Source: Cristatella mucedo (taxonomy: Eukaryota; Bryozoa; Phylactolaemata; Cristatellidae). From it: a DNA stretch of 64,000 nt. Position 1 is the first letter of the stretch. The number at the start of each line of letters is the position of its first letter. Positions 55,001 through 63,829 of this stretch are shown here, in pieces. The stretch lies in contig WPIO01000036.1 of the NCBI GenBank assembly GCA_009760855.2, positions 1,108,001 through 1,172,000 on the forward strand, read 5' to 3'. The notes under the pieces were generated by a model. The model ran no database searches. It was not told where the DNA came from and worked only from the letters and a program-made list of their open reading frames with translations. The translations under genes and the position numbers were made by a program.

Positions 55001-56290
55001 TTTCTCGGAGCGGAGACGAAGCTTTCTCGCTACGCTGTAACTAGGCTCCTGCAAAGGGCTAGCTTTCGCCGGCCATTCGGTCGATAATCTGGACGCCGCG
55101 GGGAGGGGGATTGGGCTTCTGCTCTGCACCCTCCATTGTTGTTGACCGGCTCGACGAGGACTAATATACTGGGCGAAAAATCGCATCGCCTCCCGGCATG
55201 CATCCAGGATGGCTCCAATGGGGCCCTGCGCCTTAGCTCGCAAGTTGCTAGCCCGCCGCAGCCTGCTCCAATGCGCCCGAGCTCGACCGCCTTGCACCGG
55301 AAGCTACCGTAAGCTACCAGAATGCCTGTTGGTCTGCGACGGCAGCCATTCCAGGGTCGTGGTCGGCCATTTCTAGGCCGACGGTGCGTCGCCCCCAGCG
55401 GCCGCTGCAGATTCGCTGCCTTCTGTTTCAGGAGCGTACGACTGTCTCGTCCTGTCCGGCGGGATGGGCGAAGGTCACATACCGTGCAGTGCCTTGCGCG
55501 ACATGGTCAGCCTGCCCAAGAAAGGTGGGTTTGCGCATGGCTTTTACAGGGCTCCTCCTTCCGCCGCCGCCATTCGGGTTTTCGCCGCACACCCGAACGA
55601 GCGCGGGTCTCATTTGCAAGCAGTCATCACATTACATCCGTTCTTTCTAGTTCTGCAACGTTCCTTTGCAGCATACGTAAAGTGCCCAGGAAGAGATTTA
55701 AGTTCTCCGAGGGCGCTATGCGAGTGTGTTGTATTATCATTGTGTAATTTCTTCTTACTACACTCTTCCTTTTCAACCTTGTCAAGACGCTTACGTCCCT
55801 GCTGCACTAATTTTTACGAGCCGGCGGGCATTGCTTGACGTATTGTCTGTCTCTCTTCTATTCGTTTTTATAAAAAATATAAAAATATAATTCATTTATG
55901 TAGCACCCCAAGAGAACTTAATATCTATTCAAGCGCTTCACAAATGCCTCGGGGCTCGAGCCCACGACCTCAGTCAGACCGTGGTCGGGGCGAGCACCTT
56001 ATCCGCTGGAACTGTCGCTGCATTTTTCGGACAGCAGCACCCGAAAGTATACGAGGCCGTGTCGGGGCGACTACAAGCTCTATCTGCACTGTTTTCTGTT
56101 TGCAGGCGGCCTGATCTGCATTGTTATGCGCGAAGAGTATCTCAGCTACGTGAAAGACTACGTAGACAAGTTGGAGCCTGAAATGGCTCGCCTGGAGGAG
56201 GAAGGAAAATGGCTCCGAGCGAGCAGGGAGATTGTGCCCAACTATTCATTTGGAAAAAATGGTGTCGTATACAAATACATTGTGCTGTAG
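40608..56290 (+). CDS. METTL27: METTL27 (WBSCR27)-like SAM-dependent methyltransferase, five exons
   Basis: A small class I methyltransferase-fold protein; the substrate of the family is not established. Coding exons: 40608-40718, 49100-49231, 51677-51812, 55432-55524, 56106-56290. Junction phases are 0, 0, 1 and 1, all with GT-AG borders, for 657 bases and 218 residues. Landmarks in order: [29 protein letters not shown]; the SAM-binding motif [32 protein letters not shown] with the acidic residue of strand 2; [39 protein letters not shown]; and a C-terminal helix [16 protein letters not shown] ending VYKYIVL. Human METTL27 has the same order and a similar length (about 245). Introns of 8.4, 2.4, 3.6 and 0.6 kb are filled with LINE-A, SINE-1 and microsatellites. 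The exons are intact, so the gene looks functional. Confidence 0.93.
41344..41386. repeat. 20-bp-stem hairpin
   Basis: gatgggcggagaagccgctt pairs with aaagcggcgtctccgcccat plus c, one mismatch and a loop of only 2-3 bases. A second small hairpin (gccgt-caa-acggc, 41388-41400) follows directly. It lies in METTL27-like intron 1, within 40719-41690, which has no other recognisable feature. Confidence 0.9.
41695..43104 (+). mobile_element. LINE-A (host copy of a nested insertion), rearranged
   Basis: 41695-41964 covers a late RT segment (KLERLT-like to LLAGLP). The sequence then jumps back to the RT start at 41965 ([20 protein letters not shown]) and runs through [32 protein letters not shown] and [13 protein letters not shown] to [11 protein letters not shown] at 43104. 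A small indel near 42465 shifts the frame. The element resumes at 45649 after a nested copy. Confidence 0.9.
43105..45648 (-). mobile_element. LINE-A, longest and best-preserved copy, inserted in another LINE-A
   Basis: 2.54 kb on the minus strand. 5'-truncated within the endonuclease: its first frame (45295-45612) still has the [10 protein letters not shown] endonuclease motif and [17 protein letters not shown]. It continues [14 protein letters not shown] and [19 protein letters not shown] (44586-45140), then a 431-codon RT frame (43337-44632) with [28 protein letters not shown] and [15 protein letters not shown], ending [16 protein letters not shown]. The 3' UTR, hairpin and AAT run (43105-43116) follow. 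Lesions: a G19 run at 45325-45343 and one frameshift near 44650. It encodes endonuclease/RT machinery but is not autonomous as seen. Confidence 0.95.
45649..46050 (+). mobile_element. LINE-A 3' end (continuation of 41695-43104)
   Basis: Resumes at acaaaccttaaatcctttgg ([10 protein letters not shown]), exactly where the upstream part stopped after IPRT. It includes the [15 protein letters not shown] coding end, the 3' UTR, the hairpin and an (ATT)n end at 46024-46047. Confidence 0.9.
46051..46684 (+). mobile_element. LINE-A 3' end, placed directly behind the previous tail
   Basis: Begins tgcagctggtgcaaaactcc immediately after the previous (ATT)n. Encodes [34 protein letters not shown] and [15 protein letters not shown], then the 3' UTR, hairpin and (ATT)n. 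Confidence 0.9.
46803..47113 (-). mobile_element. SINE-1 nested in SINE-1
   Basis: Outer copy: tail 46803-46873 (gtgccccaagagaacttgat, ctctattcaggcgctttaca) and head 47026-47113 (atgcctcggggctcgacccc, gcgagcaccttaacagcagg). A second complete minus SINE-1 (46874-47025) separates them, with its own tail (gcgccctaagtgaactcaat), B-box region and head ending accaaaccagctc-like. Confidence 0.85.
47114..48010. other. No recognisable gene
   Basis: Intron 1 of the METTL27-like gene. GC-balanced, with short unassigned open frames. Confidence 0.4.
48011..48168 (-). mobile_element. LINE-A 3' UTR end
   Basis: (AAT)n, a hairpin that is nearly perfect, and about 100 bases of 3' UTR up to gattaggggc. A strongly 5'-truncated insertion. 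Confidence 0.88.
48235..48445. repeat. AT-rich gata/tata low-complexity tract
   Basis: Irregular gatagataag, tatcctat and tatata units, with (AT)n at about 48336-48362. Confidence 0.85.
48571..48725. repeat. (TC)n microsatellite
   Basis: Long TC run with ccct and ttcc interruptions. Poly(SL) and poly(RE) open frames across it are artefacts. Confidence 0.97.
49100..49231 (+). CDS. METTL27: METTL27-like exon 2
   Basis: 44 codons between a CGCCGCAG acceptor and a weak donor, CTCGAG|GTTGGT. Contains motif I of the Rossmann-like fold (DVAAGSG). Confidence 0.92.
49640..49718 (+). mobile_element. Solo LINE/SINE hairpin tail
   Basis: gtgcgcctacagagagattg, agttctccgagggcgcttta, tcaagtgaattattatt. 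The source family cannot be told because only the tail remains. Confidence 0.7.
49740..49990 (+). mobile_element. Possible C-terminal remnant of another LINE
   Basis: A frame with [20 protein letters not shown] then [11 protein letters not shown] resembles the RRLRWxGHVxRMxxxRLPRxxL region near the C-terminus of several LINE polyproteins. Short and unsupported otherwise. Confidence 0.35.
50045..50170 (-). mobile_element. LINE-B 3' tail
   Basis: Starts with atgtaatgtaatgtaatgta (the (TTACA)n end on the minus strand), then tctccgtctgtagctccaca, gggtgttacgcaggagagtt and actcacagcctaagcggctt. Matches 17591-17700 reversed. Confidence 0.88.
51108..51175 (+). other. tRNA-like sequence (pseudo-tRNA or SINE head)
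   Basis: A-box-like tggctcaatcgg and B-box-like gggatcgatcccc at suitable spacing, with a D-arm-like gctcaatcggcagtagc. The flanking sequences do not pair into an acceptor stem, so it is not a functional tRNA gene. No hairpin tail follows, so it belongs to neither SINE-1 nor SINE-2. Confidence 0.5.
51677..51812 (+). CDS. METTL27: METTL27-like exon 3
   Basis: Begins after TACGCTGCAG with [16 protein letters not shown] and ends CCAAAAG|GTAACG, leaving phase 1. Confidence 0.92.
51876..52001. repeat. TA/CA compound microsatellite
   Basis: Alternating tatata and cacaca blocks in METTL27-like intron 3, ending in about 45 bases of pure TA. Confidence 0.97.
52573..54048 (-). mobile_element. LINE-A insertion with perfect 12-bp target-site duplication
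   Basis: Element 52585-54036, flanked by ttgagttgagtt at 52573-52584 and 54037-54048. It contains the hairpin tail, the 3' UTR and a long RT frame (52861-54141 region) with [32 protein letters not shown] and [10 protein letters not shown]. It is 5'-truncated just before the STESALL motif. It sits in METTL27-like intron 3, antisense to the gene. 52002-52572 holds nothing else recognisable. Confidence 0.95.
54743..54877. repeat. Alternating purine-pyrimidine CA-(at)-TG inverted microsatellite
   Basis: The left half is CA-rich and the right half TG-rich, meeting at acatacatatatgcatgtgt. The two halves are roughly self-complementary. Confidence 0.85.
55432..55524 (+). CDS. METTL27: METTL27-like exon 4
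   Basis: After TTCTGTTTCAG. 93 bases encoding (G)[17 protein letters not shown] and [11 protein letters not shown], with donor AAAG|GTGGGT, phase 1. Confidence 0.92.
55638..55742 (+). mobile_element. LINE-A 3' tail relic
   Basis: In intron 4: cctttgcagcatacgtaaag, tgcccaggaagagatttaag, ttctccgagggcgctatgcg, then a decayed ATT end. Confidence 0.75.
55868..56012 (-). mobile_element. SINE-1
   Basis: In intron 4, ending 93 bases before exon 5. Plus order: attcatttatgtagcacccc, aagagaacttaatatctatt, caagcgcttcacaaatgcct, cggggctcgagcccacgacc, then gcgagcaccttatccgctgg. The end of the head is missing. Confidence 0.85.
56106..56290 (+). CDS. METTL27: METTL27-like exon 5 (terminal)
   Basis: After TTTTCTGTTTGCAG. 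Encodes (G)[16 protein letters not shown] to YIVL and a TAG at 56288-56290. A possible ATTAAA poly(A) signal lies at 56523-56528. Confidence 0.92.
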
Positions 56291-56779
56291 TGCGGCGCCT
56301 TAAAAGCGCTAGCACGTCGCCTTTCTTGCGGTAGCTGGAATCTGCAGCAGTGCGCATGCGCGTCGTGGAGCTCGAGTCACGTGGCCCGTGGCTCGGCGAG
56401 CGTGTACACACCGCAACCGAGAGCTTTATCGTCGGTCAACGAGTGCCAAAATAGCGAAACCGCTCGCACGAAGATTTGCGTCATTAAGGATGCGAATTGC
56501 AACGAGGCAGTACGCACTAATAATTAAACCTTGCGAGATTCGCATAATAGCGACACCCGTTCAGCTCTCACGTTTTGGCAGTTCTGGCCTGGTAATTGTT
56601 TCGGTCCCCTTCAGTGACCGAGTGTGATTTGCTGTGCACTAGTTTGTGCCACTGGCTATGCTAGGAATGGGCTAGCTTCAATGCTAGCTGAAGGCTTTTG
56701 GCGACTGAACCTCGAATGCTGTAAATACTCTTAGTAAGAATTTGAACCCGTCGGTTGAGCTGCCATCGTGACGTCGTCC

Positions 56780-57425
56780 TGATAGTGACGGTAGTAACTA
56801 TAGAAAATTTGTATAGAACCTTGAGCGATTTGTATGCACGTTTTCGCCGTAAGTAAAGGAAGCGTGGTAACTGAATAGTGACACATAGCATGCACAGTTA
56901 CATCAAGCATTAGCACACAAGGGAGCGTTCAACATTGAATGGAGCAAGCGCTGTGAGTACGAGGCAGGATTTGCAGCTTCATTGTGATGCGACTATTTCA
57001 AGGAACGTCGCGATGGAAGCTCGTAGCCGATTCTGAGCCTAAGGTACGTGGTTTCAATGCCAGGCTCCAATGGATTCGAGACTGGTCAGAGACACGGCTA
57101 GGCAAACAGGGCCACGGGAGCCAGGCGTTTAAGATGGTAGACCGAGAAGGAGCTATATATAAGATAGGTAGGCTCAAGCAAGACAGCAGCTGCACCATCA
57201 AGTGGGTGACGGAATTTGGAAGTCGCTGTATTGCGTGGTGGGGAGCCAGTGCAGGTCTCAAGAAAGTGCTGGCAGTTGCAACGCTAGCGACAGAAAAGCC
57301 TTGCTGCCAAGTTTAACACCGTCGGAAAGCTTTTAGCTGCTCGGCGTGGGAAAACCTGCAAAGAGGGAGCCACAAAAGTCTAGAATGAATATCATAATGC
57401 ATGGACTAGCTTCGCTGCCGTACCT
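56780..57425 (-). mobile_element. Diverged LINE-A-related relic
   Basis: gggagccagtgcaggtctca, gttgcaacgctagcgacaga and aaagccttgctgccaagttt match, in order, the antisense of the LADLHWLPV and [11 protein letters not shown] regions. The left part has a decayed tail. A plus-strand open frame here (56984-57316) is a shadow. An (AT)n run follows at 57429-57469. Confidence 0.6.
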
Positions 57426-57426
57426 T

Positions 57427-57471
<45 letters not shown>

Positions 57472-57633
57472 TTATAGCTAATATAGCTAAAGCACTAATT
57501 CAAGTTACGAGTGACTAGTTGAACCTTAAAAGTAACAAGCAGGAACAGATCAAAGCATAGATGAAGCTCGGTGCTATTAGCACAAGAATAAAAGATTGGA
57601 TCGTGCTAGGCAGCTATAGCGGCGAGAGGAAAA

Positions 57634-58226
57634 GGATTAATAATAATAATAATGTACTTGATAAAGCGCCCTCAGAAAACTTAATCCCTTTTTAGGCGCT
57701 TTACATTTGCTGCAAAGGGAAATGCAATTGAATGGTAAGTAAAATCATGCTTGAAAAACAAACAAAATGAATAATATGGTTAGGGGGTGAAATGCACAGG
57801 GTCAGCATGCGAATGTGGTTAGTGGCAGCATGCACAGTGTCAGCACGCATAAGCACGTGAAGGACGAATCACAGGGACCCGCTAAATGCTGTCCTAAAAA
57901 GGTGTGTTTTTAGGTTCCTTTAAAATGTGGTCAGGTCGGGGGGGGGGATGTTCTGACGCAGGTCGGGAGGGAGTTCCAATATGTGGGAGCATACGAACTA
58001 AATGCACGGTCTCCAAAGGATTTAAGGTTTGTACGAGGTATTTCTAGACTGTTGGATTCCGAAAAGCGGGTGGTACAATGCTTGGCCTCATGGGGGAGTA
58101 TGTCGGAGAGATAGGCTGGAGCCATAGAATGAAGGGACCTAAAAGTGAGCGACAAAACCTTGAAGTCAATCCTTTGCTTGACTGGTAGCCGGTGCAGGTC
58201 GGCGAGAAGTGGAGTAATGGATTAAT
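57634..58226 (-). mobile_element. LINE-A insertion with 8-bp target-site duplication
   Basis: Element 57642-58218 flanked by ggattaat at 57634-57641 and 58219-58226. Contains (AAT)n, hairpin, 3' UTR and the last 110 codons ([20 protein letters not shown], plus a G run near 57940). 5'-truncated in the [11 protein letters not shown] region. Confidence 0.9.
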
Positions 58227-58289
58227 CGTGAAACGAAGATGACCTATATCACTCCGGTAACCCATTTTCCAAAGACTTCTAGAAATGCG

Positions 58290-59500
58290 TGCTGATGAAA
58301 TCTACGCTCCTAAAATCTCCCGCTGAGATAATACCAAAGCTTTTGCAGTAAGATGTCAATGATGCCTAAGAAAGATGACAGGCACATAAAAAGAAGTTGA
58401 TTAATGATGCAAGATTCTTCTGAGAGATCTAACAGGACTGTAAGAATTCCGCCAAGACATCCAACAAAAACAGTAAAAAAACGAGAGCTAAATCTTCATT
58501 CCCGAGAAGGCCGTGTGTGCTTTCACAGTAGGATTGTCTCTATATTCCTTCTGAATTTTGATGGGAATTTACTTGCTAGGTTTGAATTTCTTAATCGCAA
58601 GCGTAGCTGATTTTTATTAATCGCTAGAATATTCTTCTTTTATAAATCAGTGTGGAGACTTAGCAAGAAATTTTTAAGTTCTCTTAATCTTTTGTCGACT
58701 TCCTAATTAAGACAGCCTGTTTTGATGAGGCGTAGATAGAAATAAGTCTCACGACGTGTTTTATGTAAGTTTTGGACGGCTGCAAAAAATCTAGGCGTCT
58801 TAAAAACAGGACGGTGGGTATTTATTTAAAGGGCTAGAGATCTTCTTAAATTAAGGGATGAACTTTAAAAAATAGATGAAGGAGCAGAATTGGTGAGCAG
58901 TGAAAGAGCTCTGGTAAAGGAGGATGAAGATTTGAATTGAGATATAGAATGCGGAAGGACTTTCTAATATCCTAGCTTGATTACCTATCTCTTATAATAA
59001 CCAGGAAATTTCCTAGATCGCGGAGTGGAAAGCTAGGTATGGTGCTGGCCTAGCGATCAACAAGGTGATTGATGGCATTCATGGGTTTTTAATCTGTGAT
59101 CCAACTATATTCTTTTAGAAGCTGAACTCAGTCTTGGCTAGGATGGATTGGATTACTTACACTTGTCTTCGCATGCCGATTGATGGACAGCCAGTCCTGA
59201 TCTTTCGTATTCTTTCTCAAGCATTCACTTGCTAGTCCGGACTAGCTTAACGCACGCTTTAGATACTGCTGCACCGTACTGGGGGCGTGCTTGGCGTTTA
59301 CCTGTAGTAAAGATTCATACAAAACAGGTGGCTTGTGTCGCGTTAATGCATTCCACAATAGTGAATTGGTGTCGGTAATAGTTAGGCGTCTATTGGGTTT
59401 CAATCAGGTCTTGGTTGTAGCAAAGTTCACGGGTTCAGTCGACAACCACATCAGGTAATGTCTGCAGTTCGCGGCATTTTGTGTTCAATGCTGTTGCATG
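58290..59500 (-). mobile_element. Old LINE-A-related relic
   Basis: Heavily decayed. 58290-58440 resembles the antisense of the SYLSGR to LERLSS region. 59060-59280 aligns with 45080-45300 (ctgtgatccaactatattct, tagaagctgaactcagtctt, gattgatggacag, tcttttcgt-like words). No frame survives. Confidence 0.6.
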
Positions 59501-59639
59501 GACAATTCATTAGCAAATATACACGGTTCAAAACTTCACAGGTATTGGTTGCTAGTCGGCCAGGACTAGTACGGGCAGAAGCGATGTGTTAATGGCCTAT
59601 TTCTGTCCGGACGCGGACGAGAATACACAGCATCTGTGT

Positions 59640-59800
59640 CACTTCTCACCTGCTCTGCGCTTCGTGAGATGAAATTACCGTATGGGCGCCGACAGGTACT
59701 CAGGCATTGAGTTCATCGTGGAAAACTCTTCTGCCAAGCATGGACATCATCCTTGTGACTTTTTCGATTTACAGACGTAGATAAAGTAGATTACATAATC
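59640..59800 (+). mobile_element. LINE-B tail relic
   Basis: Words cttcgtgagatgaaatt, gactttttcgatttacagac and gtagattacataatctta correspond to the LINE-B 3' UTR and (TTACA) end. Confidence 0.5.
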
Positions 59801-59864
59801 TTATAGCCAGTTTAGCCGTTAAAATTTAGGATTCACGAATAAGTAACATCAGTGACAATCTGGC

Positions 59865-59955
59865 GAATCATTTGCGCCATAAGAGAATCTGATCTCTATC
59901 CAGGCACTTCATATATTCTGAAGGGCTCGAGCTCACTACCTCGGCCGTCAAAGGG
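59865..59955 (-). mobile_element. SINE-1 fragment
   Basis: gcgccataagagaatctgat, ctctatccaggcacttcata and gggctcgagctcactacctc. The head is lost. Confidence 0.65.
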
Positions 59956-59959
59956 GAAT

Positions 59960-60375
59960 CTGATTTCTGGGCCGAATGAGAGCGGCAAGAATTGTTGGAG
60001 CAAATTCCAGTCCAGGACTCGCAGAGCAAAAGCTTCTATCGCCAGCTGTGTTTCAGCCTAGAAATGGAATAACTAATATATTATTTCCTAGGGAACCTAA
60101 AATCAAGAAGAGGATGAAAGTGATGCAGCGGTTCAGGTAGGTATAAAGGAGTCTCGCCACGGCCTTGGCCTTGAGTGTCAAAGTAGGTGTTGCTCTGCAT
60201 TTATCGATCGACCCGGAGCCATGGAAGCTCATTCAGTCGATGAGATGCCTGGCTGAACCTCTGGGATTTTTGAGTAACCTTGAAACCATATTCGCCGCCA
60301 CCTGGGGAAGAGGCTTAGCGGTTTTTTGGTAGCTCAGCCAGAATGGAATTGCTGTAGTCTACCCTAAGCCAAGCC
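59960..60375 (-). mobile_element. LINE-B relic
   Basis: Plus-strand gagcaaattccagtccagga (antisense of GPRLWNxL), ctcgcagagcaaaagcttct, tcgccacggccttggcctt (antisense of ARYGLAP) and a final tagaattgctgtagtc-like word (antisense of RLDYCNS). Confidence 0.65.
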
Positions 60376-60429
60376 AGGGAGCCAGTTGAATTGTTAGCAA
60401 ACCACCCTGGAACACAGTCCCTAATATTG

Positions 60430-62092
60430 GACAATCACCTAGTGATCCCAGTGATGGTCTAGCTGATCGCCTCTCCAACTTCTTTGTCAGCAGGATAGAC
60501 AAGATCAGGGACCCCGTGCCTACGATGGTAGCATCTTCTGGGAATCCCGTAACTGAACTCCATGCAGCACCTCAATGTCTACATTTAAGGAGGCCACTAG
60601 TGAACCATTCCTGAAGTTTACATCCCAATCAAAGAACACAACTAGATCTCCGGAGCTTATTTCCACTGTTCTGCTTCTACGATGCATTGCTCGTCTGTTG
60701 TCATGCATAACTAACATCATAAATGTGCCGTTAGCCTCAGGTCATGTCCCAGCACCTTTCATAAAGCCTCTAGTCAGGCCACTACATAAGAGAGCAACAA
60801 TAAACCAAGAGAACTTGAGCATCCTCCGCACAGTCTCCCTTCTGCCGTTTCTATCGAAGATGCTGGAACGAGTAGTGGCAGACCAGCTGAACTCATATGT
60901 TGAAACTTCAAACCTTGCTACTAAGTTCCAGTCTGGCTTTGGAGCAATCATTCCACAGAGTCAGCATGGCTTCGGGTGCACAATGATCTAAACAGGAATG
61001 CAGACATAGGTAGAGTATCTTCTTGAGTGCCTCTCGTGTCGCCTGGGCATCAGTGGCACTGCTCTGCAATGGTTCAGGTTCTATCTCAGAGGGAGACTCC
61101 AGAGTGTTGATGTGAATGGACAAATATCATCAGAGGAACCCCTGAAATATGAGATACCTAGGGGCTCCGTGCTTTTTCCAGTTCTTTTCGCGGTTTATAT
61201 TCTTCCTCTTGCCGATGTGATAGCCAAGCACAATATAGGCTTTCATTTCTATGCTGATGACACTCAGTTGTACCCTTGCTATGATCTCTCCCAGCCCACC
61301 AGCACTTCGAATTCTCTCAACTCGTTTGCTGCATGCATTGATGACATCCAAACATATATGGCAGCAAACTTTCTTAAATTGAATGATGATACAACTTACT
61401 AGTTATGGGTAAACAAAAGGCGATTCAGATCTTGAAAAGTTAAAGCTCAACATCGTCTTGCCAGCATATCTCTTGTTGAATCTGCACGAAATCGAGGTGT
61501 CAAGTTTCAAAGTGACCTTTTATTAGACGACCACATCAGCTCCACAGTCAAATGTGCCCACTTTCAACTACATAACATAGCTAAAGTGTGGGATTGTTTA
61601 GACAGGGATTCCACATCTAAATTGGTCCATGTATTGGTGACATTCCATCATGACTTCTGTAACTCAATGCTTCCTGATCTATCGGCTTCTGCTAGCAGGT
61701 GCTTACTCTGCAGCCAGAATTTGTCTGTGTGAGCATCGCAGTTGCCACATCACATCACTTCTCGCCGACCTGCACTGGCTCCCAGTCAAGAAACACATTG
61801 ATATCAAGATTTTGTCACTAACATCAAGGTACCTCAAATCCTTTGAAGACCGTGAATTTAGTTCGTACGCTCCCAAAGCCTGGAACTCACGCCCGCCTTG
61901 CGTCACATCATCCCTCGACTTGGCCACATTTAAAAAGGAATTTAGAAACACACATATTAAAGTTATTCATGTGGTTTATCAAGCATGATACCACTCACCA
62001 TTCGATCGCATTTCCTTTGCAGAAAATGTAAAACGCCTAGAGAGAGATTGGGTTCTATAAAGGCGCTTTATCAAGTGCATTGTTATTGTTAT
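60430..62092 (+). mobile_element. LINE-A, 5'-truncated, older copy
   Basis: Starts in the DGLADRLSNFFVSRIDKIRD equivalent. It runs through [20 protein letters not shown], a broken motif-A region with a deletion near 61015, [20 protein letters not shown] and DDTQLYPCYD, then [21 protein letters not shown] deletion of about 40 codons joins SLTSR to YLKSFEDREFSSYAP. The 3' UTR is shortened; hairpin and (ATT)n end at 62092. Confidence 0.88.
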
Positions 62093-62580
62093 TAGGTTGC
62101 TCCATTCTTTGGCTCCAAATTACCTATCAGATCTACTGCCCCATAAGACTAAGAATCGTACCACCCATTTTTTTGGATTTAACTGTTTACCCATATCTCG
62201 TACAAATCTCAAATCCGTGAGAGACCGTGCCTTTAGTTCATATGCGCCCAAAGCCTTGAACTCACTCCCGACCTGCGTCACGACATCTCTTGACTTGTTC
62301 ACATTTAACAAGAAATTAAAAATGCATCTATTTATGACAGCATTTAGTGGGTCCCTGTGATTCATCCTTTATGTGGTTATGCGTGCTGACACTGTGCATG
62401 CTGCCACTTACCGCACTTGCATGGTAACCCTGTGTATGTCATCCATAACCATATTATTCTTGTTGTTTATTCAGCATACTACCACTAGCCACTCGATCGT
62501 GCTTCCTTTGCAGCAAATATAAAACGCCTAGAAATAGATTGAGTTTTATGAGGGAACTATATCTAGTGTATTATAATTAA
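62093..62580 (+). mobile_element. LINE-A 3' end, directly behind the previous tail
   Basis: Begins aggttgctccattctttggc and encodes [20 protein letters not shown] and SYAPKALNSLPTCVTTS, then the 3' UTR and a decayed hairpin. Its first codons are those deleted from the copy in front. Confidence 0.85.
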
Positions 62581-63430
62581 TCTTAATGAGGAACCCTAAA
62601 TCCCGAGCGCATAATGACGGCCGGACTACAGCACTACTAATACACCGAGAAAAGTTTCCTAGTCCAGCCGCAAGTTTGGATTGGCTTTTAAATAGAAGTT
62701 TGATTTTGTCCTCGTTTAGGGTAAGTTTCGAGAAAATCTTGAGTAAATTGGTCCAACAATAGAATACTTTCGTTGGTACCGTTAAAATACTTTTTTGAAA
62801 TTAGATCTGAAGTTTTACAGATTTCCACGTAAAGGCAAGACTTTGAAAAATCTTTATGCAAGACATATCAACCCCTGAAGTAACCTGGAGAAACACATCT
62901 CTAAATTACAAAGTTACCAATCTCCATGTCCATATGTGACTTTTTTCCCAACTTAGTGAGTCTTAGTACATCGAGATAAATGCTTGCGGCTTGTTGAGGG
63001 ACATGTTTGTGACTTTTAAACTACATATTTACACACTCGTTTTGTGCCTGCAATATTTTCTTTTCAATGAGTTTTTCAAGCTGCTTAGAGACAATTCATT
63101 CTTATCAACCCTTCCTTTTTGGTCCAAGGTTCTCGATGAGAAAAATTGACCTCTCCGATTAATCTAAGCGATCGCCTCTACGACTGCCGCTACGATAGCG
63201 TAAGGTGTTGGCAAACTCTACGCTTGATCCGTGCTCTAGCTTAAGTGCCAGATGCAACTCGCTCGAGCTGCTACGCAGCGCGATTTTGAGCTCGGAGACG
63301 GAACGCTGCCCCGAGAAAGTACGTGACGATTGCATTTGAAGATCGATATGACTACTACAACGATGACATGCTCGCATGCCGACGCAATCCAGTGGCGAAC
63401 ATGAACGTGACTATCGGACCACGTCACGTG
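62581..63430. other. LINE-like relic then AT-rich DNA
   Basis: About 62680-62760 carries antisense of a KLNEDKT-like motif (gattttgtcctcgtttaggg). The rest of the interval to 63180 is AT-rich and featureless. Confidence 0.4.
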
Positions 63431-63745
63431 ACTATCACACCCATAGCGTGCAGGAATAGCCTATGCACAAACAGTCGACCGCGTCCGCAGACTGTCGGTG
63501 GCCATCGCCAAGTGCGTCATTTTCCTCGCTTGCATTCATACGCACTCCGCTGAATGCTGATCGCCTGGACCGGCAACTCGTGGCCAAAGCCTCTTCGTAT
63601 CCTTCCCTGGAGCGCAGCATAATTTCGGCCATGTGTCTCTCACTCAAAGTGAAGGCTTCCGTCGCTCGCCGCTTCGAGCGTAAGAATTTTAATCTGCCGC
63701 ACCTCGAGCCGTCCTCGTTCGCAAGATTAACCAGGTGCGTTCGGA
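63430..63745 (-). CDS. Possible exon, unrecognised (low confidence)
   Basis: Minus-strand frame open from a TGA near 63747 to about 63435, free of recognised repeats and protein-like: VNLANEDGSRCGRLKFLRSK, then ATEAFTLSERHMAEIMLRSR and EGYEEALATSCRSRRSAFSG. No family match. A competing plus-strand frame (63463-63828) overlaps, so coding status is uncertain. Confidence 0.25.
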
Positions 63746-63829
63746 TTTCTCATGATGCGAATGCAGCGGCTGCCCAGCGCCCGGAGCTCTCTTGGCTCAA
63801 GTTGAGAATCTGCCTCAAGTCTCCATAAG

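Noticed and set aside
56984-57316. 110-codon plus-strand open frame
   Set aside because: It overlaps a minus-strand LINE-A-related relic; its right half is antisense to the [20 protein letters not shown] regions.
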